A stretch of DNA of 64,000 nucleotides from Frondihabitans australicus (GTDB taxonomy: Bacteria > Actinomycetota > Actinomycetes > Actinomycetales > Microbacteriaceae): the NCBI RefSeq assembly GCF_003634555.1, contig NZ_RBKS01000001.1, positions 1,674,001 through 1,738,000 of the forward strand, given 5' to 3'. The notes beneath the pieces are model-generated. The model did no database searches and was not told where the DNA came from. It saw only the letters and a program-made list of their open reading frames with translations. Made by a program: the position numbers and the translations under genes. Below are positions 55,635 through 63,668 of this stretch, one piece after another. How positions within the stretch are numbered: the first letter of the stretch is position 1; each line of letters starts with the position of its first letter.

Positions 55635-57254
55635 GTGACGCTTGCAGCGCCCCCGATCGATGCGGTCCCGAAGCCCGCGATCCGGACGCCGACCCTCGTC
55701 GGCGTCCTCCCCGTCGTGCCCGCCGTCGTCGGGGCCGTCGTCGCGGCGCCGTACCTGCCGGCCTCCCTCTGGCGGGACGAGGCGGCGACGGTCAGTGCCG
55801 CCCACCGGACCCTGCCGCAGCTGGTGCACCTGCTGGGGCACGATGATCCTGCGCTCGCCCTGTACTACCTGGTGATGCACGTGTGGGTCGCCATCGCGGG
55901 CACCGGCGAGATCGCCCTGCGCCTGCCGTCGTTCGCGGCCGCGATCGCCGCCGTGCTCGTGATCGGCGCGCTCGCTCGGCGCATCGCCGGGCCCTGGGCG
56001 GGCGTGGCCGCGAGCGTGCTTCTGACCGTGTCGCCCGGATTCTTCACGCTCTACGCGGTCGACGCCCGGCCGTACGCCCTCGTGGTCCTGTGCGTGACGG
56101 CCAGCGCGTACGTCGCGCATCGACTGGGGGCCGCAGGAGCCGAGATGCCACCCCGGTCGCGAACCCTCCTGCTGGCCGCGTGGTCGGTCCTCGCCGCCGC
56201 CACCATCGGCCTCGAGGTGCTCGCCGCGCCCGCGGTGCTGCCACAGGTCGTCTGGCTGTTCGGCGTGGGGCGACGTCGCACGGGGTCGAGAGTCTCTCGG
56301 ACGAGCGTGACGGTCGCCCTGATCCTGCCAGTCCTCACGGGCCTGGCGGGGCTGTACATGGCCCAGCGCGGCAGCGAGCTGCAGAGCTGGGTGCTGCCGG
56401 TGTCGAAGCGGCAGGTGCTGTCGAGCCTGGTCGGGCTGGCGACGCCCATGGGCCTGGCTCTGGTCGTGCTGGCGATTCCCGGGCTCCTGCTGGCACGTCG
56501 TCTCGTCGAGGACGACGCTCGACGGCGCGGCGTCGTCGCCGCGATCGTGGCTCTCGCCTGGGCGCTTCTGCCGCCGCTCGCTCTGCTCGTGTACTCGAAG
56601 GTGTTCGCGCCGTCGTACGTGCCGCGCTATTACCTGAGCGCTGTGCCGGGGGCCGTGCTGCTGGTCGCTCTCGTCTTCGCGGGGTCGCTCCGAGGCGTGC
56701 TCGAGGCGAGGCTCGTCGGGCTCTCCGCAGGCCTGCGACGCGCGGGTGCCGCGCTGCTCGCGATCGCCGCCGTCGTCGCGGTCGTCTACCCGGTCACGCA
56801 CTCGGCTTACGCGGCGAACCCCGACGCCGAGGACCTCCGGGGCACGGCGGCCTGGATCGAGAGCCATGCGAGCGCCGACGACGGGATCGTCTACTCGCCC
56901 ACCTACGCCGAGGCCGGCGTCCGCTGGTACCTCGGGGACTCGGCGCCGAAGGGGCCGCCGAACCTGCAGGCGCAGCCCGCGACGTCGGCCATCGCGGCCG
57001 GGTCGCTGTGGACGCCGACGACGTCGACGACCGACGCCGCCACGGTTCTCCGCGGGGTGCAGCGCGTGTTCGTCGTCGGCTACGCCGGGAAGCAGCGCTG
57101 GGTTCCGGTGCCGGACGTCGGCACGCCCGTCGCCGCCGAGATCGAGCAGTGCTGGACGCGCGTGGCCGGCCGGACGTCGGGGCCCGACGCGAGCGGCATC
57201 CGCGCGACGCTCTGGGAGCGCCCCGCCTCGAGGAAGCCGGGCTGCTCGATCTGA
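55635..57254 (+). CDS. Membrane glycosyltransferase, GT39/PMT-like
   Basis: 539 aa with about 11 to 12 membrane helices. The first loop has the SLWRDEAATVSAAHR motif with the Asp-Glu pair expected for polyprenyl-phosphate-dependent (GT-C) transferases, followed by HDDPALALYYLVMHVW and LRLPSFAAA. A soluble C-terminal part of about 150 residues (from YAANPDAEDLRGTAAW) is extracytoplasmic. It probably moves a mannose-type sugar onto a cell envelope target; substrate unknown. GTG start with AAGGATG. It is the only plus-strand gene between ftsK and the epimerase and ends nine bases from thyX. Confidence 0.85.
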   Translation: MTLAAPPIDAVPKPAIRTPTLVGVLPVVPAVVGAVVAAPYLPASLWRDEAATVSAAHRTLPQLVHLLGHDDPALALYYLVMHVWVAIAGTGEIALRLPSFAAAIAAVLVIGALARRIAGPWAGVAASVLLTVSPGFFTLYAVDARPYALVVLCVTASAYVAHRLGAAGAEMPPRSRTLLLAAWSVLAAATIGLEVLAAPAVLPQVVWLFGVGRRRTGSRVSRTSVTVALILPVLTGLAGLYMAQRGSELQSWVLPVSKRQVLSSLVGLATPMGLALVVLAIPGLLLARRLVEDDARRRGVVAAIVALAWALLPPLALLVYSKVFAPSYVPRYYLSAVPGAVLLVALVFAGSLRGVLEARLVGLSAGLRRAGAALLAIAAVVAVVYPVTHSAYAANPDAEDLRGTAAWIESHASADDGIVYSPTYAEAGVRWYLGDSAPKGPPNLQAQPATSAIAAGSLWTPTTSTTDAATVLRGVQRVFVVGYAGKQRWVPVPDVGTPVAAEIEQCWTRVAGRTSGPDASGIRATLWERPASRKPGCSI

Positions 57255-57263
57255 CGCGCGGCG

Positions 57264-58040
57264 CTACGGCGCGACGCGGCCGTTCTTCTCGAAGGCGGCG
57301 TAGGTGAGGGGCATGAGGCCCTTCCAGAGGTCTTCCATCTTCTCGGCGCACATCTCGATCTCGCGCTGCGGGAACGACGGGAAGTGCGTGCCCTCGCGCT
57401 TCGTGCGGAGGCTGAGGAAGTTCATCAGCGAGCGGGCGTTCACGGTGACGTACATCGACGAGTAGATGTTGAGCGGCAGCACGATGCGCGCGACCTCCCG
57501 GGCCACACCGGCCTCGAGCATCTTGACGTAGGCCTCGTACGCGAGAGTGGTCGACGCCTTGGTGGCCTCGACGACCAGCTCGTACTGCTCGGGCGTGCCG
57601 GGCACGAAGTCGTACGCGCCGGGCTTGCCCTGCTGGACGAGGTTGCGCGACTCGGCAGGCACGTAGAACACGGGGTTGAGCTCGCGGTAGCGGCCGGACT
57701 CTTCGTTGTAGGAGGCCATGCGGTGCCGCATGAACTCGCGGAACACGAAGATCGGCGCCTGCACGTAGAAGGTCATCGAGTTGTGCTCGAACGGCGAGCC
57801 GTGGCGGTCGCGCATGAGGTAGTTGATGAGCCCCGCGCCCTTGGTCGCCTGCTGGCCGTCGGCGTCGGCCTGGGCGCCCTCCAGGGTCTGCTCGCCCATG
57901 GTCGACACGCGCGCCGCGAAGAGCACGTCGGAGTCGTGGGCGCTGGAGCGCACGAGCTCGACCGTCACGTCGGAGCGGTACTCGATGCGGTCGGCGGGAG
58001 CTGTGGGGGCGGCTGCGGTCTCGGTCACGTCTTCAGGCAC
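57264..58040 (-). CDS. thyX: Flavin-dependent thymidylate synthase
   Basis: 258 aa. Makes dTMP from dUMP using FAD and methylenetetrahydrofolate. The ThyX motif RHRxxSxNExSGRY is RHRMASYNEESGRY at 105-118. The conserved LMNFLSLRT segment is present. GTG start with TAGAGT (58052-58047) six bases upstream. Whether a ThyA also exists cannot be seen. The gene order with dapA and rnj resembles that in mycobacteria. Confidence 0.96.
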   Translation of the reverse strand: MPEDVTETAAAPTAPADRIEYRSDVTVELVRSSAHDSDVLFAARVSTMGEQTLEGAQADADGQQATKGAGLINYLMRDRHGSPFEHNSMTFYVQAPIFVFREFMRHRMASYNEESGRYRELNPVFYVPAESRNLVQQGKPGAYDFVPGTPEQYELVVEATKASTTLAYEAYVKMLEAGVAREVARIVLPLNIYSSMYVTVNARSLMNFLSLRTKREGTHFPSFPQREIEMCAEKMEDLWKGLMPLTYAAFEKNGRVAP

Positions 58041-58139
58041 AGCAGAACTCTATCCACCGGCGCCGACATTCCCGCCCGGACTCACCCGGTCGACCCGAGG
58101 CTGCGACGCCTACTCTGAGAGGCCGACGAAAGGCAGCAC

Positions 58140-59033
58140 ATGGCAGGGCAGACCGTACTGATCGCAGGAGCCTCCGGGCTGATCGGCACGGAGGTGACCG
58201 CCCAGTTGAGGCGGGCGGGCCACGAGGTCCTCACCCTCGTGCGTCGGCCGACCACGAACCGCAGCGAGTTCACCTGGTCGCCCTCGGCCGGGATCGTCGA
58301 CTACAACCTCCTCGATCGCGCCGACGCCGTCATCAACCTCTCCGGCGCGTCGCTCTCGAAGCTCCCGTGGACCAAGAGCTACCGAGGTGAGATCCGCGAC
58401 TCGCGGGTCGACGCCACACGCACGCTCGCGCAGGCCATGCACCACGCCGTGAACCCGCCGGCGACCTTCCTGAGCGGCTCGGCCGTCGGCTTCTACGGCG
58501 ACCGGCCGCTCGACGTCCTCACCGAGGAGTCGTCGCGAGGCACCGGATTCCTCTCCGACGTCGTCGTCGACTGGGAGGCCGAGGCGCACCGGGCGCCGGA
58601 GTCGACGCGCGTCGCGACCTTCCGCACGGGCGTGGTCATCGGGCCCGGGGGTGCGATGAAGCCGCTGCTCGCCCTGACCCGCGCCTTCCTCGGCTCGCGG
58701 CTCGGATCGGGCGCCCAGATCTGGCCCTGGATCTCGCTCCACGACGAGGCCGCCGCGATCGTCCACCTGCTCACCAGCGAGCTGTCCGGGCCGGTCAACC
58801 TCGCGGGCCCGGTGCCGGCCACGAGCGACCGGCTCACCGCGCTCACCGCCAAGGCGCTGCATCGCCCGTACCGCCTCGCCGTCCCCGAGTTCGCGATCCG
58901 GGCCCTCCTCGGCGACGCCGGCCAGGAGATGCTCCTGTCGAGCCAGAAGGTCGTGCCCGAGAAGCTTCTCGCCGACGGCTTCGAGTTCCGAGACCAGACG
59001 GTCGAGAAGGCGCTGGAGGCGCTGCTCGACTAG
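58140..59033 (+). CDS. TIGR01777 family NAD-dependent epimerase/sugar reductase
   Basis: 297 aa. N-terminal Rossmann motif IAGASGLIGTEVTAQL, then VINLSGASL, RDSRVDATRTLAQAM, FLSGSAVGFYGDR and the C-terminal DUF1731 domain (about 248-295). The family belongs to the extended short-chain dehydrogenases; the natural substrate is not known. AAAGG before the ATG and TACTCT at 58111-58116 as a likely -10. Its last seven codons are duplicated right after the stop. Confidence 0.88.
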   Translation: MAGQTVLIAGASGLIGTEVTAQLRRAGHEVLTLVRRPTTNRSEFTWSPSAGIVDYNLLDRADAVINLSGASLSKLPWTKSYRGEIRDSRVDATRTLAQAMHHAVNPPATFLSGSAVGFYGDRPLDVLTEESSRGTGFLSDVVVDWEAEAHRAPESTRVATFRTGVVIGPGGAMKPLLALTRAFLGSRLGSGAQIWPWISLHDEAAAIVHLLTSELSGPVNLAGPVPATSDRLTALTAKALHRPYRLAVPEFAIRALLGDAGQEMLLSSQKVVPEKLLADGFEFRDQTVEKALEALLD

Positions 59034-59054
59034 CTGGAGGCGCCGCTCGACTAG
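59013..59054 (+). repeat. 21-bp tandem duplication across the epimerase stop codon
   Basis: 59013-59033 (CTGGAGGCGCTGCTCGAC plus TAG) and 59034-59054 differ at one base. The second copy lies beyond the stop, encodes LEAPLD and a second TAG in frame, and overlaps the end of the convergent gene by four bases. Confidence 0.9.
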
Positions 59055-59503
59055 GCGGCGACGCGACTGACGCGACGCAGCCGCATCGAGCGCCGGATCG
59101 CGCCGCGCGCCCGGCGGCGGTCGCCGCAGGCGTCGTACGCGAGACCCAGGCGGAACCAGGCCCGCCAGTCGTCGGGCGCCGCGCGGACGGCGTCTGCGTA
59201 GCCGGGGAAGGCCGCGTCGGCGGCCTCGCGCTCGTAGCGGCCGCTGGGGCGCTTCGGCACGTCGTCGACGGGCAGCTCCCCCTCCGCCGCGAGCTGCTTC
59301 ACCATCTTCTCGGTCAGGATCCCGAACCGGATCTCGACGAGGAGCGCGTAGACGCCGATGATCGGCAGCACGATGAGCGCGATGCCGAGCACGACGGCGA
59401 TCGGCTCGCCCGCGCGGACGAACAGCACCGCGCGCTGACCCACGAGCACGAGATACAGCGCCAGCACGACGCACATGACGATGGCGGCGACGCGCCCCTT
59501 CAT
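59051..59503 (-). CDS. Membrane protein with TPR-like C-terminus
   Basis: 150 aa. Two membrane helices (about 5-25 and 35-59) and a basic C-terminal part with one helical repeat (FPGYADAVRAAPDDWRAWFRLGLAYDACGDRRRARGAIRRSM) that fits a TPR unit. It starts 13 bases after dapB and is probably co-transcribed with it. A conserved actinobacterial protein of unknown function. Confidence 0.75.
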   Translation of the reverse strand: MKGRVAAIVMCVVLALYLVLVGQRAVLFVRAGEPIAVVLGIALIVLPIIGVYALLVEIRFGILTEKMVKQLAAEGELPVDDVPKRPSGRYEREAADAAFPGYADAVRAAPDDWRAWFRLGLAYDACGDRRRARGAIRRSMRLRRVSRVAA

Positions 59504-59516
59504 CGGCCGGCCCCGC

Positions 59517-60266
59517 TCACGCGCGCTCGGACGACGGCCCGAGGGGCAGGACCCGGTCGAGGCCGACGACTACGCCCGTCACGGTGGGTGCCGCGGCCAG
59601 AGCGACGCGGATGCCCTGCTCGTACGCCGTCTGCGAGGTCGTGTCGTGGACGAGCGAGAGCGTCTCGCCCGCGCCGCCGAACACGACCTCCTGCCGGGCT
59701 TCGATGCCGGGCAGACGGAGGCTGTGGACCGGGACGCTGGCGACCTGCTGCCCGCGAGCCCGCTGGTCGACGTGAGGCGCGCGCACCGGGCCGAGGTCGC
59801 GGCGGGCGTCGGCGACGAGCTCGGCCGTGCGGATCGCCGTGCCGGACGGCGAGTCGACCTTGCCGGGGTGGTGCGTCTCGACGATCTCGACCGACTCGTA
59901 GAACCGGGCGGCCATCGTGGCGAACATCGTCGCGAGCACCGATCCGACCGAGAAGTTCGGCACCACGAGGACGCCGGGGCCGCCCACCTCGGCGACGACC
60001 GTGCCGAGCGCGGCGAGCCGGGGCTCCGACCAGCCGGAGGTGCCGACGAGAACGGGGATTCCGGCGCGCACGGCCCGCTCGACGATGCCCGGGCTCACCG
60101 CGGGCACCGTGACGTCGACGACGAGGTCGGCGCCCTCGATGCCTGCGAGGTCGTCGCGGCTGGAGAGCCCCGCGTGCAGCTCGTGGTCGGCGCTCTCGTC
60201 GATGAGGCGGACGAAGAGGCGGCCCATCCGGCCGGTGGCACCGACGACGGCGACGCGAACAGTCAT
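59517..60266 (-). CDS. dapB: 4-hydroxy-tetrahydrodipicolinate reductase
   Basis: 249 aa, second step of the dap branch after DapA. NAD(P)-binding motif VAVVGATGRMGRLF, the hinge VPNFSVGSVLATMFA and the catalytic/substrate segment VETHHPGKVDSPSGTA are present. ATG with TAGGTT (60278-60273) six bases upstream. It is divergent from the GNAT gene. Confidence 0.95.
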   Translation of the reverse strand: MTVRVAVVGATGRMGRLFVRLIDESADHELHAGLSSRDDLAGIEGADLVVDVTVPAVSPGIVERAVRAGIPVLVGTSGWSEPRLAALGTVVAEVGGPGVLVVPNFSVGSVLATMFATMAARFYESVEIVETHHPGKVDSPSGTAIRTAELVADARRDLGPVRAPHVDQRARGQQVASVPVHSLRLPGIEARQEVVFGGAGETLSLVHDTTSQTAYEQGIRVALAAAPTVTGVVVGLDRVLPLGPSSERA

Positions 60267-60272
60267 GCCCCC

Positions 60273-60293
60273 AACCTACCGGCTCGCTACGAT
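60273..60293. promoter_or_regulatory. Face-to-face divergent promoters of dapB and the GNAT gene
   Basis: TAGGTT (60278-60273, minus) and TACGAT (60288-60293, plus) lie six and eight bases before their start codons in a 35-bp divergent region. As at 41363-41390, each promoter occupies the space needed by the other. Confidence 0.55.
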
Positions 60294-60301
60294 CGGTCGA
60301 C

Positions 60302-60808
60302 GTGCTGCAGTTCCGAGAGACCCCTGTCGACGACCCCGAGGCGCACGCGCTCCTCGAGGCCTACTTCGCCGAGCGCGTGGCGACCTTCCCCGATCCTGCC
60401 GGCTACACCACCCGCTACCCCGACCCGGCGGCGTTCGTGCCGCCCGAGGGCGTCTTCCTGCTGATCGACCTGGAGACCGGCGGGGCGCAGGAGCAGCCGG
60501 AACCCGTCCGGGGCGTCGCGTGCGGCGGCATCCGGCGCCTGCCGCCCCTGGCCGACGGGCGCGTGCGGTACGAGGTGAAGCACCTGTATGTGGCGCCGGG
60601 CGGCAGGGGGCGGGGACTGGGTCGGATCCTGCTGGCCGAGCTGGAGCGCCGCGCGGCGGACCTGGGCGCCGACCTGATCGTGCTCGACACGAACGACAGC
60701 CTGCGGGCCGCCGGCGGCCTCTACCGGTCGTCGGGGTATCGCACGACCGAGCCGTACAACGACAACCCGAACGCCACGACCTGGTACGCGAAGGACGTCG
60801 TCCGGTAG
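60302..60808 (+). CDS. GNAT family N-acetyltransferase
   Basis: 168 aa. Acetyl-CoA-binding motif A is VKHLYVAPGGRGRGLGRILLAELE (about 97-120, shown here in parts: LYVAPGGRGRGLG), followed by VLDTNDSLRAAGGLYRSSGYR. Substrate unknown. The GTG start has TACGAT eight bases upstream and no ribosome binding site, fitting a leaderless mRNA. Confidence 0.88.
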   Translation: MLQFRETPVDDPEAHALLEAYFAERVATFPDPAGYTTRYPDPAAFVPPEGVFLLIDLETGGAQEQPEPVRGVACGGIRRLPPLADGRVRYEVKHLYVAPGGRGRGLGRILLAELERRAADLGADLIVLDTNDSLRAAGGLYRSSGYRTTEPYNDNPNATTWYAKDVVR

Positions 60809-60833
60809 TCCCGGACCGGCGAAAGGTCGAGGG

Positions 60834-61436
60834 CTACAGCGGCTGCTCGACCGGGAGCCCGGTGCGCAGCTCGACCGGCAGGTGGCCGAGGTCGTTGTGG
60901 GTCACGAGCTCCGGCGGCTTGGCCGACCGCACCCGGATGATCGTCAGGCCGCCGTTGGCCTGGTTGACGCCCATCCAGCGCCAGGCCGGCGCTCGGAAGA
61001 CCTCGCGCACGAACCAGCCGATGACGAAGTTGTGGGTGATCAGCAGGTCGTGGCGGTCGTCGCGGGACGGGGTCAGCCACTCGGCGACCGCGTCGGCCAT
61101 CTGCGCCTCGCCGGCCTCGATCTGCTCGTCGGTGATCCCGCCGTAGAACTGCTTGAACGCGCTCGGCATCTCGGGCGTGGGGCCCGAGGGGATGCAGTCG
61201 AAGAGGAGCGTCGACGGCTGCGGGTCGAGGGCGGGCATCAGCTCGGTCATGATGCGCGCGGTCTCCGCCGCGCCCTGGAGCGGCGAGTGCCAGGCGCCCG
61301 AGAACGGCACGCCGCCGAGGCGCTCGGCGATGAGCCGCGCCTGCCGCTTGCCCCGTTCGGAGAGGGGACCGTCGGGAAGCCCGTACTCCGCATCCTGCTG
61401 CTCGCCGTGCCGGACGAGGTAGAGGTAGTGCGACAC
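60834..61436 (-). CDS. Histidine phosphatase (phosphoglycerate mutase-like)
   Basis: 200 aa. The phospho-His motif is LVRHGEQQDAEYG near the N-terminus and the second catalytic His is in LLITHNFVIGWFVRE. Start GTG at 61436, five bases after AGGAGG; an upstream ATG-less extension is unlikely. It follows the M16 peptidase by 14 bases on the same strand. The true substrate cannot be told from the sequence. Confidence 0.88.
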   Translation of the reverse strand: MSHYLYLVRHGEQQDAEYGLPDGPLSERGKRQARLIAERLGGVPFSGAWHSPLQGAAETARIMTELMPALDPQPSTLLFDCIPSGPTPEMPSAFKQFYGGITDEQIEAGEAQMADAVAEWLTPSRDDRHDLLITHNFVIGWFVREVFRAPAWRWMGVNQANGGLTIIRVRSAKPPELVTHNDLGHLPVELRTGLPVEQPL

Positions 61437-61450
61437 TCCCGCCTCCTGAT

Positions 61451-62821
61451 TCACTGCATCGCCGATGGCGACGCTGCCACCGGGAGGACGGTCGTGGTGT
61501 CGAAATCCTCGGGTGAGACGTCGCCGACGACCACCGTGGACACTACGCCGGACCGGAGCTCGCGAGCGAGGCTCTGTACCCCCTCGGGCGTGACGGTGCC
61601 GAGGCGGGACAGCGACTCGTCGAGGTCGACGAACTCGCCGGTCGAGATCTCCGCCCGGCCGAGGCGGTTCATGCGCGTGTCGCTGTCCTCAAGCGCCAGC
61701 GCCGCGGCGCCGCCGAGCATGCCGAGGGAGCGCGCGAGCTCGCGCTCGGTGATGCCCGACTCGGCGATCCGGTCGAATTCGGCCAGCAGGAGCCGGGAGA
61801 CCTCCGGCGCGTTGCGAGGCGCGCACCCCGCGTACAGCCCGAACAGCCCCGCGTCGGAGTAGCTCGGGGTGAACGAGTACACGGAGTAGGCGAGGCCGCG
61901 CTTCTCCCGGACCTCCTGGAACAGCCTCGACGACATGCCGCCGCCTAGGACCGCGTTGAGGATGCTGAGGGTCGGGCGCCGGGCGTCGGTGAGGGCGAGA
62001 CCCGGTACCGCGTGCATGACCGTCGCCTGCTCCAGCGGCCTGGACAGGATCGTGACGCCTGCGCGCGAGGCGAGCTCGGCCGGCGCCGTCGACCGTCGCT
62101 GCACAGGCGCCGCGTTCGTGTCGGGCCAGCCGGCCCGCAGGAGGGCGGCCTCGATGCGGCCCACGAGGAGGTCGTGGTCGACGGCCCCCGCGACGGTGAC
62201 GACCAGGTCTTGCGGGCGGTAGTTCGCCCGGTAGTGGCTCAGCACGTCGTCGCGGCGGGCCTCGCGGATGCTCTCCGGCGAGCCGCCGATGGGGCGGCCG
62301 AGGGGGTGGTCGCCGAGCACCGACTCGAACAGGCGCTCGGAGCCGATGTCGCCGGCGTCGTCGGCCGCCTCGGCGAGCTCGTCGAGGATCACCCCGCGCT
62401 CGACCTCGAACTCGTCGGCGTCGAGCACCGAGGAGGTCACCATGTCGGCGAGGACGTCGACGGCCATGTCGACGTCGACGTCGCGGACCTTGGCGTAGTA
62501 GCAGGTGTACTCCTTCGCGGTCGCGGCGTTGTGCTCGCCGCCGACCGACTCGAAGCTCACCGAGATGTCGAACGCCGACCGGGTCGGGGTGCCTTTGAAC
62601 AGCAGGTGCTCGAGGAAGTGCGTCGAGCCTCGCTCGGTGTCGCCTTCGTCGCGGGAGCCGACGGCCACCCAGAAGCCGACCGTCGCGCTCCGGGCGCCGC
62701 CCATCCGCTCCGAGAGGATCCGCACGCCCGTGGGGAGGATGCTCCGCCGCACGCGTTCGTCCGCCGAGACGTCGAACGCCAGCTCGACCTGGTCGAGGGG
62801 CAGGGGAACCGGTCCATTCAT
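61451..62821 (-). CDS. M16 family zinc peptidase (pitrilysin type)
   Basis: 456 aa. Inverted zinc motif HxxEH is HFLEH at 68-72, with the third ligand Glu about 75 residues later in VERGVILDELAEA. A second, inactive M16 half follows (residues 230-456, LGGGMSSRLFQEVREKRGLAYSVYSF). Such processing proteases usually sit between pnp and dapB in actinobacteria; here dapB is close and pnp is not in the window. I use the ATG at 62821, eight bases after TAGGCT (62835-62830); the ATG at 62827 is too close to that box. Confidence 0.92.
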   Translation of the reverse strand: MNGPVPLPLDQVELAFDVSADERVRRSILPTGVRILSERMGGARSATVGFWVAVGSRDEGDTERGSTHFLEHLLFKGTPTRSAFDISVSFESVGGEHNAATAKEYTCYYAKVRDVDVDMAVDVLADMVTSSVLDADEFEVERGVILDELAEAADDAGDIGSERLFESVLGDHPLGRPIGGSPESIREARRDDVLSHYRANYRPQDLVVTVAGAVDHDLLVGRIEAALLRAGWPDTNAAPVQRRSTAPAELASRAGVTILSRPLEQATVMHAVPGLALTDARRPTLSILNAVLGGGMSSRLFQEVREKRGLAYSVYSFTPSYSDAGLFGLYAGCAPRNAPEVSRLLLAEFDRIAESGITERELARSLGMLGGAAALALEDSDTRMNRLGRAEISTGEFVDLDESLSRLGTVTPEGVQSLARELRSGVVSTVVVGDVSPEDFDTTTVLPVAASPSAMQ

Positions 62822-62867
62822 CGTCATCGAGCCTACGGGATGCATGACACCCGAACTGGGGTACGCC

Positions 62868-62905
62868 GAAAGAGGACAGACACACCTGTCTGTTTGTCCT
62901 CTTTC
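62868..62905. promoter_or_regulatory. Nested palindrome, probable TetR operator
   Basis: ACAGACA-CACC-TGTCTGT (62876-62893) is a perfect 18-bp palindrome nested in a wider repeat GAAAGAGG/CCTCTTTC (62868-62875, 62898-62905). A likely TetR-gene -10 (TAGTGT, 62909-62914) puts the palindrome over its -35. It lies about 50 bp upstream of the M16 start point on the other strand. Confidence 0.65.
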
Positions 62906-63034
62906 TGCTAGTGTCATGTCACCGATCGGCGCCTCCCCTAGCAGGCCCGGTCGGCGGCTCACAGACGTTCGTTGTCTGGCCGCTGTTTCCCCTGACGGCG
63001 GTCCCCGGCCGAATGATCCCCAAGGAGCCACGCT

Positions 63035-63658
63035 GTGACGGTCGAATTCCCCCCATCGGCCGTCCAGCGTTCCCTGGGGGAAGCCTCCCCCGCGCTCCAG
63101 CCGGGCCCCGGCGCGAAGCAGCGCGTCCTCGTGACCGCCGACCGCCTCTTCTACGACGAGGGCATCCGCACCGTCGGCGTCGACCGGCTCATCGCCGAGT
63201 CGAGCGTCACGAAGGCGACCTTCTACAAGCACTTCGGCGCGAAGGACAACCTCGTGCTCGACTACATGCGCCGTCGACGCGACGACGCCATGGCCACGGT
63301 CGACGAGATCCGCGCCGACGCCGGATCGCCGCTCGACGCCCTGCGCGAGCTCCTGGCGTCGATCTCCGACGAGATCCAGGCCCCAGGATTCCGCGGCTGC
63401 CCGTTCGTGAACGCGGCCGCCGAGTTCGCCGAGCCCGAGCACCCCGTGCGTCAGATCGTCGTGCAGCACCGCGAGTGGTACACCGATGCCCTCGTGACCC
63501 TGTTCCGCGAGGCCGGGCATCCGATGTCGGGCGACGCGGCCGACGAGTTCTACCTGGCCCGCGACGGCGCGATGGTGGCCGGCTACGCCGGCGACGCGAT
63601 CGCCGCGACCTCGGCCATGGCGCGCGTGACCGAGCGACTCTTCGCCGACTGCGCCTGA
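63035..63658 (+). CDS. TetR family transcriptional regulator
   Basis: 207 aa from GTG with AAGGAG. HTH: VLVTADRLFYDEGIRTVGVD, LIAESSVTKATFYKHFGAKDNLV (residues about 30-75). The C-terminal ligand domain has FRGCPFVNAAAEFAEPEHPV, typical of the group with a TetR_C domain near YcdC/AcrR-type regulators of small-molecule stress. It probably represses itself through the palindrome at 62876-62893. The upstream leader is about 115 nt with no gene. Confidence 0.9.
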   Translation: MTVEFPPSAVQRSLGEASPALQPGPGAKQRVLVTADRLFYDEGIRTVGVDRLIAESSVTKATFYKHFGAKDNLVLDYMRRRRDDAMATVDEIRADAGSPLDALRELLASISDEIQAPGFRGCPFVNAAAEFAEPEHPVRQIVVQHREWYTDALVTLFREAGHPMSGDAADEFYLARDGAMVAGYAGDAIAATSAMARVTERLFADCA

Positions 63659-63668
63659 GCCGCTCGAG

